Below, one piece after another: positions 1-8,742 of a DNA stretch of 12,717 nucleotides; within the stretch, counting starts at the first letter, position 1, and the number at the start of each line of letters is the position of its first letter. Origin of the DNA: Larix sibirica (Eukaryota > Streptophyta > Pinopsida > Pinales > Pinaceae). The notes beneath the pieces were generated by a model. The model did not search any database and was not told the origin of the DNA. It worked only from the letters and a program-made list of their open reading frames with translations. The stretch covers positions 16,667-29,383 of the forward strand of contig NWUY0300025857.1 in NCBI GenBank assembly GCA_004151065.3, in the 5' to 3' direction. The position numbers were made by a program, and so were the translations under genes.

Positions 1-1212
1 ATACTGATTCACCCCCCCTCTCAGTGTGCGTGTGTGTCCCAACACTAATTTCTCTTTCAGAGGGGGGTAAGGTGGAGATCACTATAGCATACACTTACTT
101 GGGGATCCAATTCATAGAATTTAGATTCAGCATGAGGCCTGCATCCCAACCTCGACTCAATAAGGGGTATGCTTCTTTTAGTGCTTGAGCAATAGTGTTT
201 CATGCATTTTCAAGGAATTCCAACAAAGATGCATCTCTCTAACACCTTCATCAAGCCGGTCATTCTTTAAGGTGTCAAAGTTTGGGGGTCTAGTCTGATT
301 TCAATTGATTAGCAAATTTGGAGAGAGCCCAATCTATCATGCTATCATTTTCCTTTGTAATATTCACACCCTTTGGGACTCAACTAATAGACAAGAGAGA
401 TGCTCCTATTTGGCCTTGTTACCTCCCAAAACTCTTCTTCAAATGTTACAAAGTACAACCCTTAGGGCACTTAGGAAGATTATCAAATGTCACCACAACA
501 ACACTTCCTCTCACTGTAGGTCGATTCTTCTCCAGCACAGAGGGCAACCCTAGAAATGAAATGTTTTTAGGTTTTCTTTAGAATAAAAGAGATGGTGGGT
601 TTCACCAAGACCAATGCCTATACAATTGAGTCATGGAGTCAATAACATAGAACAAAAGGTTTAGATTATGATGGAGAAGACATAATTAATGCATTATTGA
701 TGTACCATAATTAATCCAAAACAGAATTTTAGATTATGCAAGAATAAGTGAGAGCCCTTCCACAAGAAGCACCATCACAACCATGAAATTACAGCCAAGT
801 AATAACGTGCAACAGTGAACAACAAAGGAACAGACATAATATCAAACCTCAGATGAGGTAGACAAAGTAGGACATCATTTTCTTCTAGAACGAACAACCA
901 ACAATAAATCATCTCTTCAAATCCAATTTCACAACAAAAACAAGAGGCTCAAATAGGTCACACCGAACCTTCCTCTTTGGCTAAGACAACCCTCAAAATA
1001 GAGTGAACAGCCCTAACCAAAATATTACAGCAGAAAATTCCTTCAATAAGTGAAGGTTACCTCAAGGATTAGGAAGGGTTTAATATACTCAACCTTAATC
1101 TCTTCTTTTCTGACAAACTTGCCCTTCTCAAAGATTATTTCAACAACAAAATGGCAATTCTTGCAAAAATCCTAATCATCCATGAAAAGAATAGAGAAAT
1201 GAAAACCTCACA
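1..1212. other. AT-rich sequence with no recognised gene
   Basis: Two overlapping short open frames (305-553 and 318-581) carry no motif I know and show no gene-like start context. A small TG-rich stretch (about 24-38) and a C-run (10-17) are simple sequence. Likely intergenic or old repeat DNA. Confidence 0.6.
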
Positions 1213-1227
1213 TTGAACCCATCCTTT

Positions 1228-1300
1228 CACTCTCCTTTGTCAATCGAGCCACTTAACATACCTCACACTCCTTTGTTGGACAAGACACTTAATGTACCTT
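1228..1300. repeat. 36-bp imperfect tandem duplication
   Basis: Two units, 1228-1263 and 1264-1299, share CAC-x-CTCCTTTGT near the start and ACTTAA-x-x-TACCT near the end. The middles have diverged. The block sits just upstream of the 72-bp duplication, whose period is twice as long. Confidence 0.7.
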
Positions 1301-1349
1301 TCCAATCCTCCCAAAGATATTCAATTAAGCTTAGAAGTGGAACTCCCAA

Positions 1350-1494
1350 TCTAACCATGCTCTTAGCAAATGAATCCTCTCCTCTATCTATATCTTTCAA
1401 ATCAAACCCTAATTTAGAAAATCTAACCATGCCCTTAAGCAAACGAAACCTCTCCTCTACTTATATCCTTCAAATCAAACCCTAATTTAGAAAA
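1350..1494. repeat. 72/73-bp tandem duplication
   Basis: Copy 1 (1350-1421) and copy 2 (1422-1494) share TCTAACCATGC at the start, CCTCTCCTCTA in the middle, and TTCAAATCAAACCCTAATTT at the end, with about a dozen substitutions and a 1-bp indel. Each copy contains AAACCCTAA, a telo-box-like string. The forward open frame here (1213-1485) is mainly repeat and resembles no protein I know. Confidence 0.9.
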
Positions 1495-1879
1495 TTTGAA
1501 TAATATTTATTTTACGATGCCCTAGAACCATCCTTGAGTGAAGTGCTCCTTTTTGCCTTTTCAATGAATAAAATAGCTCCACAATGCCCCGTGTCACCTC
1601 CATAAGCAAAATGCATTTCCTTTGAGGGTTTGATCACGTCAATGATGCCACATGGCATTTTTTCATGCAAAGACCTTGCCTCCAAATATGTAGAAAATAC
1701 CTCTAACAATGTATCCTTAACCCCAAAAATTCTCCTCAAAGGGGAAACACACATGAAAATGTGGAATATGACTTGAATGATGTGTAATGCCCCCAAGGGA
1801 CCTCTTTTGGCCATACAAATGCTTCTAGCTCCACATAGCAACTTTCTAAGAGGGCCATACCTCCTTCAACTTCTTTTCT
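1495..1879. other. Unassigned stretch with a 109-codon minus-strand open frame
   Basis: The minus strand is open from 1841 to 1512 (starts MLCGARSICMAKRG). It has no recognisable domain, and its Cys/Arg/Ile-rich make-up is typical of chance frames. I do not call it a gene. It directly precedes the ~70-bp degenerate repeats and may belong to the same repeat family. Confidence 0.4.
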
Positions 1880-2060
1880 TGCCATGTGTCATGTGTTGGG
1901 CTCCTCGCAAGTAAGGTATTTTCCCCTTTATGCTCATTAACCCCTTTGCTTACCACATGTCATGTTCTAGACCTCACATAAGGTAGGGCCTTTTCTCCTC
2001 GGGTTGTGTTTTATGCTTAACTCTCATCATGCTTTGGACACCCCCTAAGGTAAGGTGGTG
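1880..2060. repeat. Degenerate ~70-bp tandem repeat, 2 to 3 units
   Basis: GCCATGTGTCATG at 1881 and ACCACATGTCATG at 1952 start similar stretches. Each has CTC-x-CA(A/T)AAGGTA-like, TTTTCTCC/TTTTCCCC and TTTATGCT segments in the same order. A third, weaker start (CATCATGCTTTGGACACCCCCTAAGGTA) follows at about 2025. Divergence is high, so unit borders are approximate. Confidence 0.45.
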
Positions 2061-2810
2061 ATCCATAAATGGTAGGACTATGGCTTGTCCGTTTCACCAA
2101 CACACATACTCTACGAAATTCAATTCTTGGTCTTTGTCCTCAATATTGTACAGAGATCTATGTTCTCTTCTTCTAGCTGCAAGGCCTCTGGTCTCAATGT
2201 AGCCTACACACAACAACCAACTACCATGAAGCTAATAATTAGTACCCAAAGTTAGTTTCTCTATGGTTCACACCAAGCAATATCACAAGGATTTGTTATG
2301 CTTGTATGCTCCAAGCTTGAGTTCATTCACATTTGCAAATGCTTTGTTCCCAAGAGCCAATTGAACGGCACACCTTCTGAAACTATTTGTGCAAAACTTT
2401 GTTCAAGGGATCCAAACCAATTGCTCAAATGTGTAATGTGTGAATATGGATACCTCCCTAGATTCTTTCTCTTATCGTGGAACCAAATACCTCTATTAAT
2501 ATCTACTTCCCTAGAACTAGTAGTGTACAAGTAAGAAGGTGGTTAACCAATTGCCAACACTGTCAATATTGATGTGATCATTCACACCACTACACTACAT
2601 TGCTCTCCTCCATGCATTCTCTTAAAGGATAGAAAAACCAATGCAATGCAAAACAAAACATTATCTCAATGCACCTTCACAAAAGATATCATCGGCATGA
2701 GCTCAAGCTTCGAATTAACTTTCAACACAATTCATTAAACGTATATGAGTTCGTAGTTAATGAAACCCATATATGAAATGGCCAAGTAATGCAACATATG
2801 ATATGGCTAT
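2061..2810. other. Unassigned AT-rich stretch
   Basis: Open frames on both strands at about 2298-2534 overlap and have no family resemblance. No RNA gene or repeat was seen. Confidence 0.55.
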
Positions 2811-3114
2811 TGTTAAGCCATATATATTATCACATTACATTTCTATTATCATATTAGTATTATTAGTTGGCTAGGACCTTAATTGTAATTGTATGGTCGG
2901 CTAGAATTGTAATTGCACACTTTGTCTACTATATATATACCAAGGAGACCTAGTTTTAGAATCATTTCATCTTGTCTTTGTATTTGATACATTGTAAAAG
3001 GAAGTTGCCCCCTCGAAGAGGCTTCTTATACATCTCTTTACTTTCATTCTTAAGGCGTGAGATTACTCCCTCTTTCTTATTATATGCTCTTTGGGGAATT
3101 TGGTGCATAAGAGC
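2811..3114 (+). mobile_element. Possible decayed copia-type LTR with primer-binding-site-like end
   Basis: The segment starts with TGTTAAGCC, a common plant LTR start. It has a TATATATATA box at 2930-2939 followed by a pyrimidine-rich U5-like part. It ends next to TGGTGCATAAGAGC at 3101-3114, which resembles the plant initiator-Met-tRNA primer site TGGTATCAGAGC with two extra bases. An internal direct repeat, GGCTAG...ATTGTAATTG, occurs at about 2870-2890 and 2899-2916. The terminal CA expected before the primer site is not seen and no second LTR was found, so this could be an old solo LTR. No gag is recognised downstream; a short open frame at 3173-3442 has no features I know. Confidence 0.4.
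2930..2939 (+). promoter_or_regulatory. TATA box of the LTR-like segment
   Basis: TATATATATA preceded by CTAC and followed by CCAAGGAGACC, placed as expected for a U3 promoter if 2811-3100 is an LTR. AT-rich DNA yields such strings by chance, so support comes only from position. Confidence 0.3.
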
Positions 3115-3496
3115 TATTATCTTAAAAAAAACAAATGCAATGGCAATTAACTAATCCATTTAAACTAGGTACATGAGATCATGGAACAACACCAGGCCAA
3201 GGCAAGGCGTAAGGCCCAAGGCAAACCCACTCAATTTGCTATCCAATAAACATACCAATGCCCATTCAACTAGCAAGCAACCTCAAATGAATGGAGGAAG
3301 CTCATTTTTGGAGTGTAGGGCCTTCATACTGCCTAGAAGTCATCAATCTCTCAGGAAGCGATACATTAGACAACAACGTGAAGTCATATGGCTTTTGGTG
3401 AAGGATAAAAACACCCAACTAATGGAAATACTCAACAATTAACCCACTAGTCAACAATGAGAGGTTGTATAACTCTTGAGGAAAGAAAAAAACCTT

Positions 3497-3880
3497 GAAA
3501 ATGCCCCAAACATCAATAAAAATGTCCAGGCATCAATGAAAATGCCCCAAACATCAATAAAAATGTCCAAGCATCAATGAAAACACAACAAGCATCAATA
3601 AAAATGTCCAAGACTCAATAAAAATGTCCAAGCATCAATGAAAACACCTCAGCCATCAATAAAAAAGAACAGGCCTTAGTAAAAATGTCCAAGCATCAAC
3701 GAAAACGCCTTAGGCATCAATGAAAACGTCCAAGCCTCGGAAAAAAGGCCAGGCCTCAATACAAACGTCAAGGCATCAATAAAAATGCCTTAGGCATCAA
3801 TAAAATGTCCAAGCCTCCGTAAAAATGTCTAGGAATCAATAAAAACACCTCAAGCATCAATAAAAACATCTAGCCAATGA
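3497..3880. repeat. Minisatellite, about 19 units of 18-21 bp
   Basis: A degenerate tandem array with consensus near AAAAATGTCCAAGCATCAAT. Unit lengths are mostly 20 or 21, with one of 18 and one of 19. Two unit types tend to alternate: one with ATGTCCAAG and one with AC(A/G)CCT(C/T)A or ATGCCCCAAA in the middle, so part of the array has a ~41-bp dimer structure (clear at 3497-3580). The + strand is purine-rich. Unit length is not a multiple of 3 and TAA stops recur, so it is non-coding. It lacks the uniform repeats and unique spacers of a CRISPR array. Confidence 0.92.
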
Positions 3881-3889
3881 GAAAAGTGT

Positions 3890-5549
3890 CGAGAAAATTG
3901 AAGTTGCGTTCAACAATACAATAAATCAATAAATAACCGATTTAGCAACTAGTTATGTTTGTAATAGCTCTGAAATAGAGGCCAGCCAAAAAATGTCTAG
4001 TTTTTCAATCTCAAATTCTTAGTTTCTATCACCACACCTATGATATTGTTATATATATCTTTTGGTGTTGGTTAGACCTAGTGACTAGCTGAGTTAGATA
4101 CTTATCTGTGCTGCACTTTTTCTTTTGCTTGGACAGCTACCTTCCATGATAAAATCCAACCTTTTTCAATTTTCATTGAGGACAAGGAACAAGATTACAA
4201 ATTTGGGTGACAGCCAGAATGCAGCCTTCTGACATAAGCAATGAAATGTTAAATTTATATGGCACTCTAGAAGAAAGGTCCATTGATCCTAACTAGAATC
4301 ATTGTATTAGCGATGGCTAAATGATATGTTTCTGTTATTGAGCCCTCTACTACTATTACCGATCTTTAGGATTTACCTCTAAAGGTAACCATTTGCGTAG
4401 AACTGGTTAGATAAGATTGTTTTTTCCATTCCTTTCGATCATTGGACCAAGTGTGCCACACTTCTTCAGGCAGGTGTTTCTGTTTCCAATTAATATCTGA
4501 TATCCCTAGCACAGACCTGGAATGATCCTATTTATGCTTTTCAACAGGGCCTATAATGGTTGATTTTCCTCCAATTCTATTTCCAGCACATTTGACCACA
4601 GCAAGTTTCTCTATAGTGATCCACTCTATAAGTAGAAAGAGACTGGACCTTCTATTCCCAAAATTTGCATTTCATATATTGGATCATTAGGTCGATAACT
4701 TCAGAGAAAACCCTTATCTTTCCTTGAAATGACCATTGTGATTCAACAGCATCTGGCTAATGGGTTGTCTCCTCTTTTCATAACGAGGTACTAACAAAGG
4801 AGCAATTCTGCAATTGCTTACTCTCTGCTTTTGATTGGAGTGAAAATGTTTCCATTGCCAGCAATTATTTGTGAGGGATGGAGGCGAAAGCCGATTTTGT
4901 TGATCTCTTGCAATGGAAGAATATCTGGCCTGATAGAATGGATTGCACCTGATATCAAAAGATCATCTTCCTTACCCAGAAGCACTATTTAAATTTGTAA
5001 ATCATGAAAGTTTATAATGGTTTATACTTGAGCATTTTATCCAGGAAGTGGCATATTTCTCTGTGCATCCCTTACTGCACAGCAATTATATTCTTCTTCA
5101 ATATCTGGGTTTCTTTTATTTGTGGAAAATTGCATGTGCTAAATTGCAAATGTAGATACATTATATTTAATGAGTCATATTTTTCTTGTTTCTATTTAAA
5201 GAACTGCAATGACTTAGTATGCACTTTTTTGTTTGACACGGTTGTTATACAAATTTTTGTTTTCATGATTTTAGGCATGTTAATCGCATCTTGGAATTAG
5301 GAAGAGTGATACATAAGAATAGTGTGACATATTTTTCTAATCCTCTAAACAGAATATATGCTGTTGGGAAAAATAATGGTAAGCATTGTAATTTCAATTT
5401 GTATCGTAAGACATCAAAAAATTTATTCATGGAAATTTCTTCCATGGAATTTTCATTTATGCATAGAAATTTTACATATAGAGGTTTAATGCAGTCTTTC
5501 TTTGTTTGCATTTCACTTCTGATGGACTTTTTCTGCTTCTTTTTTTTAG
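3890..5549. other. Unassigned stretch upstream of the E1 exon, probably intron
   Basis: No E1 peptide or other protein similarity was found in any frame I read. A possible exon-like piece at about 5276-5382 (after TTTTAG, before GTAAGC) is open in one frame (HVNRILELGRVIHKN...), but its phase does not fit the E1 exon at 5550. If the E1 gene is intact, at least the 3' part of this stretch is intron. Confidence 0.5.
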
Positions 5550-5616
5550 TTTTGATTCTTGTGTGGAATGGGCTCGGTTGCAATTTGAAGATTTGTTTTC
5601 AAGTAGCATCAAACAG
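5550..5616 (+). CDS. Ubiquitin-activating enzyme E1, internal exon (partial gene)
   Basis: This 67-bp exon encodes FDSCVEWARLQF followed by EDLFSSSIKQ, after one base that completes a codon begun in the previous exon. E1 enzymes adenylate ubiquitin with ATP and load it on a catalytic cysteine before passing it to E2s. The pattern (F/W)-x-x-C-(V/I)-x-W-A-R-x-x-F-E-x-x-F-x-x-x-I-(K/R)-Q is the helical stretch of UBA1 proteins just before the NFP...GAPFWSG block. Splice signals are good: a long pyrimidine tract ends in TTTTAG at 5544-5549, and a GTATGA donor follows at 5617. The frame has no stop and joins the next exon in phase 0. The upstream exon must end in phase 2; none with E1 similarity was found in 3900-5549. 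The exon is short, so its identity depends largely on the perfect join to the next one. Confidence 0.85.
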
Positions 5617-5951
5617 GTATGATTTGGATTTTGCTCTGTGGAAATGAAGTTTATTTAATAAAACCTGGATTATCATTCACATCTGGAGATTATCCAACTT
5701 ACTTCTGAGCTATGAGGATTCATGTGACATTAATAAATTGGAAAACAAATGTTAAAGTGATGTAACCAAACAGATCCAGCACACAGTAAGAAGCATGCAA
5801 AACTGTGGAACTGGAATATGGCTTTTGAAGCCTATCATTTTCTGCTGCATTTACCCTCTCTGATTGCATGCATAAGCCATAATCATTAATGTTTGTTGGT
5901 TTTCTCCACATAATTGATCTTTTTATGCACTCGCTCTTTTTGGGGATACAG
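5617..5951 (+). other. E1 intron (335 bp, GT-AG, phase 0)
   Basis: Intron between the two E1 exons. It has a GTATGA donor and a pyrimidine-rich tail (TTTTTATGCACTCGCTCTTTTT) ending in GGGGATACAG. It is AT-rich with stops in all forward frames relevant to E1. Joining its flanks gives ...SSIKQ|ICYNFP, the expected E1 continuity, so the boundaries are well supported. Confidence 0.85.
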
Positions 5952-6185
5952 ATTTGCTACAATTTCCCTGTTGACATGAAAACAACAGCAGGGGCCCCCT
6001 TTTGGAGTGGTACAAAAAGATTACCAAGAGCTGTAAGCTTTGACCCTGATGATCCTCTGCACATGGATTTCATTATTGCTGCGGCAAACCTACAGGCAAC
6101 TGTCTATGGACTTAAAGGTTGTCAGGATCAGAGGCATTTTATGCAAATCCTTCAAAAGCTTCAAGTGCCAGAATTCAAACCGAAG
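5952..6185 (+). CDS. Ubiquitin-activating enzyme E1, exon with GAPFWSG block (partial gene)
   Basis: A 234-bp, phase 0/0 exon of 78 codons, starting after ATACAG (AG at 5950-5951) and ending before GTAAAG at 6186. Visible E1 hallmarks are YNFPVD (residues 3-8), GAPFWSG (14-20), KR-x-P (22-25), DPLHMDFIIAAANL (34-47), YGL-x-G-x-QD (52-59) and VPEFKPK (72-78). This segment lies between the catalytic-cysteine half-domain and the last part of the adenylation domain of UBA1-type E1s (about 1000 residues in full), so the window holds about a tenth of the protein. The catalytic cysteine, ATP-binding residues and ubiquitin-fold domain are outside. There are no stops or frameshifts and both splice sites are canonical, which argues for a constrained gene. 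From memory, the sequence matches animal UBA1 (PLHLDY..AAANL, YGLTGSQD, VPEFTPK) better than angiosperm UBA1, which has GAPFWSAPKR and a YGI/FGI-IPIPEW-type segment here. UBA6-like E1 is an alternative. Confidence 0.93.
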
Positions 6186-6390
6186 GTAAAGATATTCATT
6201 ATGTAGTTTTTTGGTTGCTTTCTATATCACACATTCAAATCTGATAGGACAATTATGTTTAAAAAGAATCCTCCTTTTTCATGAATTGCTGTTTGGACAA
6301 TAAAGGAATAGTAATTTTTCACATATCAGCAAAATATATGTGATTCATGTTTTCTTAATTATTACTTTGTTTATGTAAAACAAACAAAGC

Positions 6391-6667
6391 AGATATGTAA
6401 TATTGTAATACGTCTTAACTTCGTCATTTACTGCTCTGTTTTCTGAGTTGATTACATAAATACAGGCTTCAGTTCACATAACCCATGAACTGTCCATGGT
6501 TTAGTAGAAAAGGATTATTTACATTGTAGTTGTAAAAGAATAAGGTGAATATGTAATATCTCTTATTTTTAGTCAATTATGTCTCTACTTTCGGAGTTGA
6601 TTATGTCAATCCAGGTTTTCAGTTCATGCAACCCAGGAACATTCCATGGCTTAGTAGCAATGGGTTT
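6391..6667. repeat. Imperfect ~150-bp tandem duplication in the E1 intron
   Basis: Copy 1 (about 6391-6512) and copy 2 (about 6547-6663) share, in order: ATATGTAATAT, a CTC-rich run, GAGTTGATTA, a CAGG junction, TTCAGTTCA, AACCCA, CCATGG, and TTAGTAG. Spacing between copies is 149-156 bp. Neither copy keeps an open frame, so this is not an exon duplication. Confidence 0.85.
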
Positions 6668-7392
6668 TGAACTGTGTATTGATATCTATGGCTTAATGAC
6701 TTTTATTCATTTCTTTTGACTGATAATGGGGCTTGTAAATGAATCCTGCACAATATTGAATACAATAAAGGGATGGCCGAGGCGACTTCAAGTTAAATAG
6801 ACAAATAGAAATCTACGAAATTACAGGTGATATAAGCAAGTTAAATAATATTAAAATAGCAGTGCTGCCACTTAGGTATATAGCTGTCAATGATTGTCTC
6901 TCTTGTCCATTACTTTATACTATATAGCATAGCTACAAATTACAATACGTGTGTACATATACGTATATGTATACAGTACGATGTGGAAAAAATTCATACC
7001 TGAACCAAATATGGCCGAAATATGGTGAAGGATATTTTTACTATACAGTCTCACATATGGCTGTATTTTTGTATCTAAAAGCTAAATATGGCCATATGTT
7101 GTAACCATTCATGTTCCTTCAAAACCTTTATATTAATGTTAACTCGAAAAATGCTTGCAGCCACGGGGGTATGTTGTGCAACTCTAGCTAACAATGAAGG
7201 TAATTCCTCATGAAGGGGTGTATCCTTTCATTCCAGGGACATTCTCGTTTTTGAAAGAGGTAACTCTAGTCTGTGTCTTGGAACTGCAAGTTCTAGATAG
7301 ATAGCGGGGGCTTCTATTGTTCTAGGTATGCAGTTTAACACCCTGTTAAAGGCCAGTGTTTAATAATTCTCTTTTTATTTGACAGTTTTAGT
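6668..7392. other. Intronic stretch with no gene
   Basis: AT-rich DNA holding the 18-bp palindrome and several AAATATGGC(C) motifs (about 7009-7100), some in inverted relation (ATATGGCCATAT at about 7086). No coding similarity was found. Confidence 0.5.
6954..6971. repeat. 18-bp perfect palindrome
   Basis: TACATATACGTATATGTA reads identically on both strands. After one mismatch pair the symmetry goes on for three more pairs. It is embedded in alternating purine-pyrimidine DNA. Confidence 0.9.
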
Positions 7393-7522
7393 ATATCTTT
7401 TGACCAATAATAGTAGATAGCTGGAAGAGGGGATCGATACGAAGAGATCTTGTCATCATATCTTTTGACCAATAATAGTAGATAGCTGGAAGAGGGGATC
7501 GATACGAAGAGATCTTGTCATC
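7393..7522. repeat. Perfect 65-bp tandem duplication
   Basis: Positions 7393-7457 and 7458-7522 are identical over 65 bp, starting ATATCTTTTGACC and ending GATCTTGTCATC. The match stops at once on each side (T/C before, A/T after). Each copy contains the purine run GGAAGAGGGGA. Zero divergence among strongly diverged repeats points to a recent duplication or an assembly artefact. Confidence 0.97.
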
Positions 7523-7550
7523 TTGTGGTTATCTTGTAATAGAAGGTACC

Positions 7551-8100
7551 TGTTGTTATGGCCGTGCATAGGAAAATTAGTGTAGAAATAGAAGCAGAAA
7601 AATGCATATAAAACATTAGAGGAAAGCTTGATTAAATAAAGAACAACCAATTTTTAGCAAAAGGAAAACAACTACTAAATTAGTGGTGGTACAGCCAGAA
7701 GTCAGCCTTACCGATCTGTAAATGTAACCAACCTACTATGTATAGAAGGTGCAATTATATGCCTGTTGTAGCCGCCATACATCAATTATTGTGTCGGCCT
7801 ATGGTTTGTGGATATTAAATATTATAAATAGAGGTGACAGAAGCCACGACAGCAGCCACCCCCCCCATCATTAGCATTTCTCTCTCTGGATTTAACAGCT
7901 TTGTGGATTTTTTATTTTGATAACATTTTAACTGTAGGAGTGTTCTAGGCATTCCCTCTGTTTAGTGGCCACTGATTGTAATCACTAGCTCCCATTGAAC
8001 CATGCCTTGGTCATTTGTCGACATTAATAAAACTATCTTATAATATCTTATCTCTCCTTATTAATGTGCACTTCCTCTTTCTAATTGCAAACATTTCAGT
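7551..8100 (+). mobile_element. LTR-like promoter and polyadenylation segment
   Basis: The segment starts TGTTGTTATGG. A good TATA box (TATAAATA, 7823-7830, followed by GAGG) lies about 200 bp before AATAAA (8026-8031), and a pyrimidine-rich tail follows. This order (U3, TATA, short R, poly(A) signal, U5) is typical of a plant gypsy LTR. The gypsy integrase remnant starts some 330 bp downstream on the same strand, but an LTR beside an integrase with no gag or RT between would require a large deletion. Neither border nor a partner LTR is certain; a host promoter with a short transcript is the alternative. Confidence 0.35.
7823..7830 (+). promoter_or_regulatory. TATA box (TATAAATA)
   Basis: TATAAATAGAGG is a near-ideal plant TATA context, with a likely start about 30 bp downstream around the C-rich AGCCACCCCCCCC. 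No host coding frame follows, so it probably belongs to the LTR-like segment. Confidence 0.45.
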
Positions 8101-8429
8101 TGTAAGTTAGATAAATTTGTAAGGATTCAATTCTATGGCTACGAGTCCACCCCCGTCCGTCTGAAAGAGGTATGTACAAATAGGACCTGCCCGTGGGCCA
8201 CCCAACCCACTGAGGAGTGACCTTGGGCACGTACACAGTTACACTCACCAAATTGTCCCATAGTGGCCATGGGTCCATGATGATTATTTGATGACTGGGA
8301 TTGGCCAATATCAGGGCTCATGCTGGTTGAGAGATACAAGAGACGGCTTGCTTGTAATTTAATTGTTGCTTACAAATCTAGAACAAGGTTGTGGTGAGTG
8401 GGGAGCGGGAGTGAGAAACATAATTTTTA
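8101..8429. other. GC-richer unassigned segment
   Basis: From about 8140 to 8300 the sequence is clearly richer in G and C than its surroundings (CCACCCCCGTCCGTC, GTGGGCCACCCAACCCAC) and is open in two minus-strand frames. Neither frame resembles a protein I know. A palindromic CCAAT element, ATTGGCCAAT, lies at 8300-8309. It may be part of the retroelement upstream of the integrase remnant. Confidence 0.4.
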
Positions 8430-8736
8430 AAAGCTTCCAAGAGTGGAGCATTTTGGAGGAAACTATATTGACAAGGTTTGGATGCCCTCTCAAAATCACA
8501 ACAGATATTGCCAAAGCCTTTAGTATGGTTAAATGTCTACCTTTTGCAAGCTATATGGTATAGTCTTGTACCATTCTTCAAACTATTATTCCCAAGGGAC
8601 TGAACTTGCCGAATCTAGTAACAAGAATTTGGTCAACATATTGAAGAAAGCAGTAAGAGATAAGAAAAGGAGTTGGGACAATAAGATCAAGTTTGCATTA
8701 TGGCCCAATAGAACCACTGTGAAGCAAACGATATGA
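8430..8736 (+). pseudogene. Ty3/gypsy retrotransposon integrase core fragment, frameshifted
   Basis: Two overlapping frames together give a plant gypsy integrase core: LEETILTRFGCPLKITTD-x-AKAF in the first frame (to about 8533), then FCKLYGIVLYHSSNYYSQG, LAESSNKNLV and KIKFALWPNRTTVKQTI in the second (from about 8533). Integrase joins retrotransposon cDNA to host DNA with a DD35E triad. The second Asp is at 8504-8506 (TDIAKAF, where TDN is usual) and the Glu at 8611-8613 (LAES). Allowing for one missing base, exactly 35 residues separate them. The shift near 8528-8540 fits a 1-bp deletion. The first Asp, zinc-binding domain, RT and LTRs are not recognisable alongside, so this is a decayed internal fragment. 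It ends in a stop at 8734-8736, where the next family residues (GTSPF) would be expected. Confidence 0.85.
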
Positions 8737-8742
8737 AAGTTT

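Noticed and set aside
1512-1841. 109-codon minus-strand open frame as a possible gene
   Set aside because: It has no motif, homologue I recognise, or supporting splice or promoter signals, and lies beside degenerate repeats.
3497-3880. Regular repeats considered as a CRISPR array
   Set aside because: Units are contiguous, degenerate and lack unique spacers; the context is eukaryotic.
4206-4232. GACAGCCAGAATGCAGCCTT is similar to ACAGCCAGAAGTCAGCCTT at about 7691
   Set aside because: Similarity is short and the flanks do not align, so no shared element can be claimed.
5276-5382. Exon-like piece with TTTTAG acceptor and GTAAGC donor, open as HVNRILELGRVIHKN...
   Set aside because: It has no E1 similarity, and the only phase that would join the exon at 5550 puts a TAA right before the donor.
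6770-6795. GGATGGCCGAGGCGACTTCA resembles the start and A box of plant tRNA-Leu
   Set aside because: No B box (GGTTCRANNCC) or acceptor-stem pairing follows; at best a tiny relic, probably chance.
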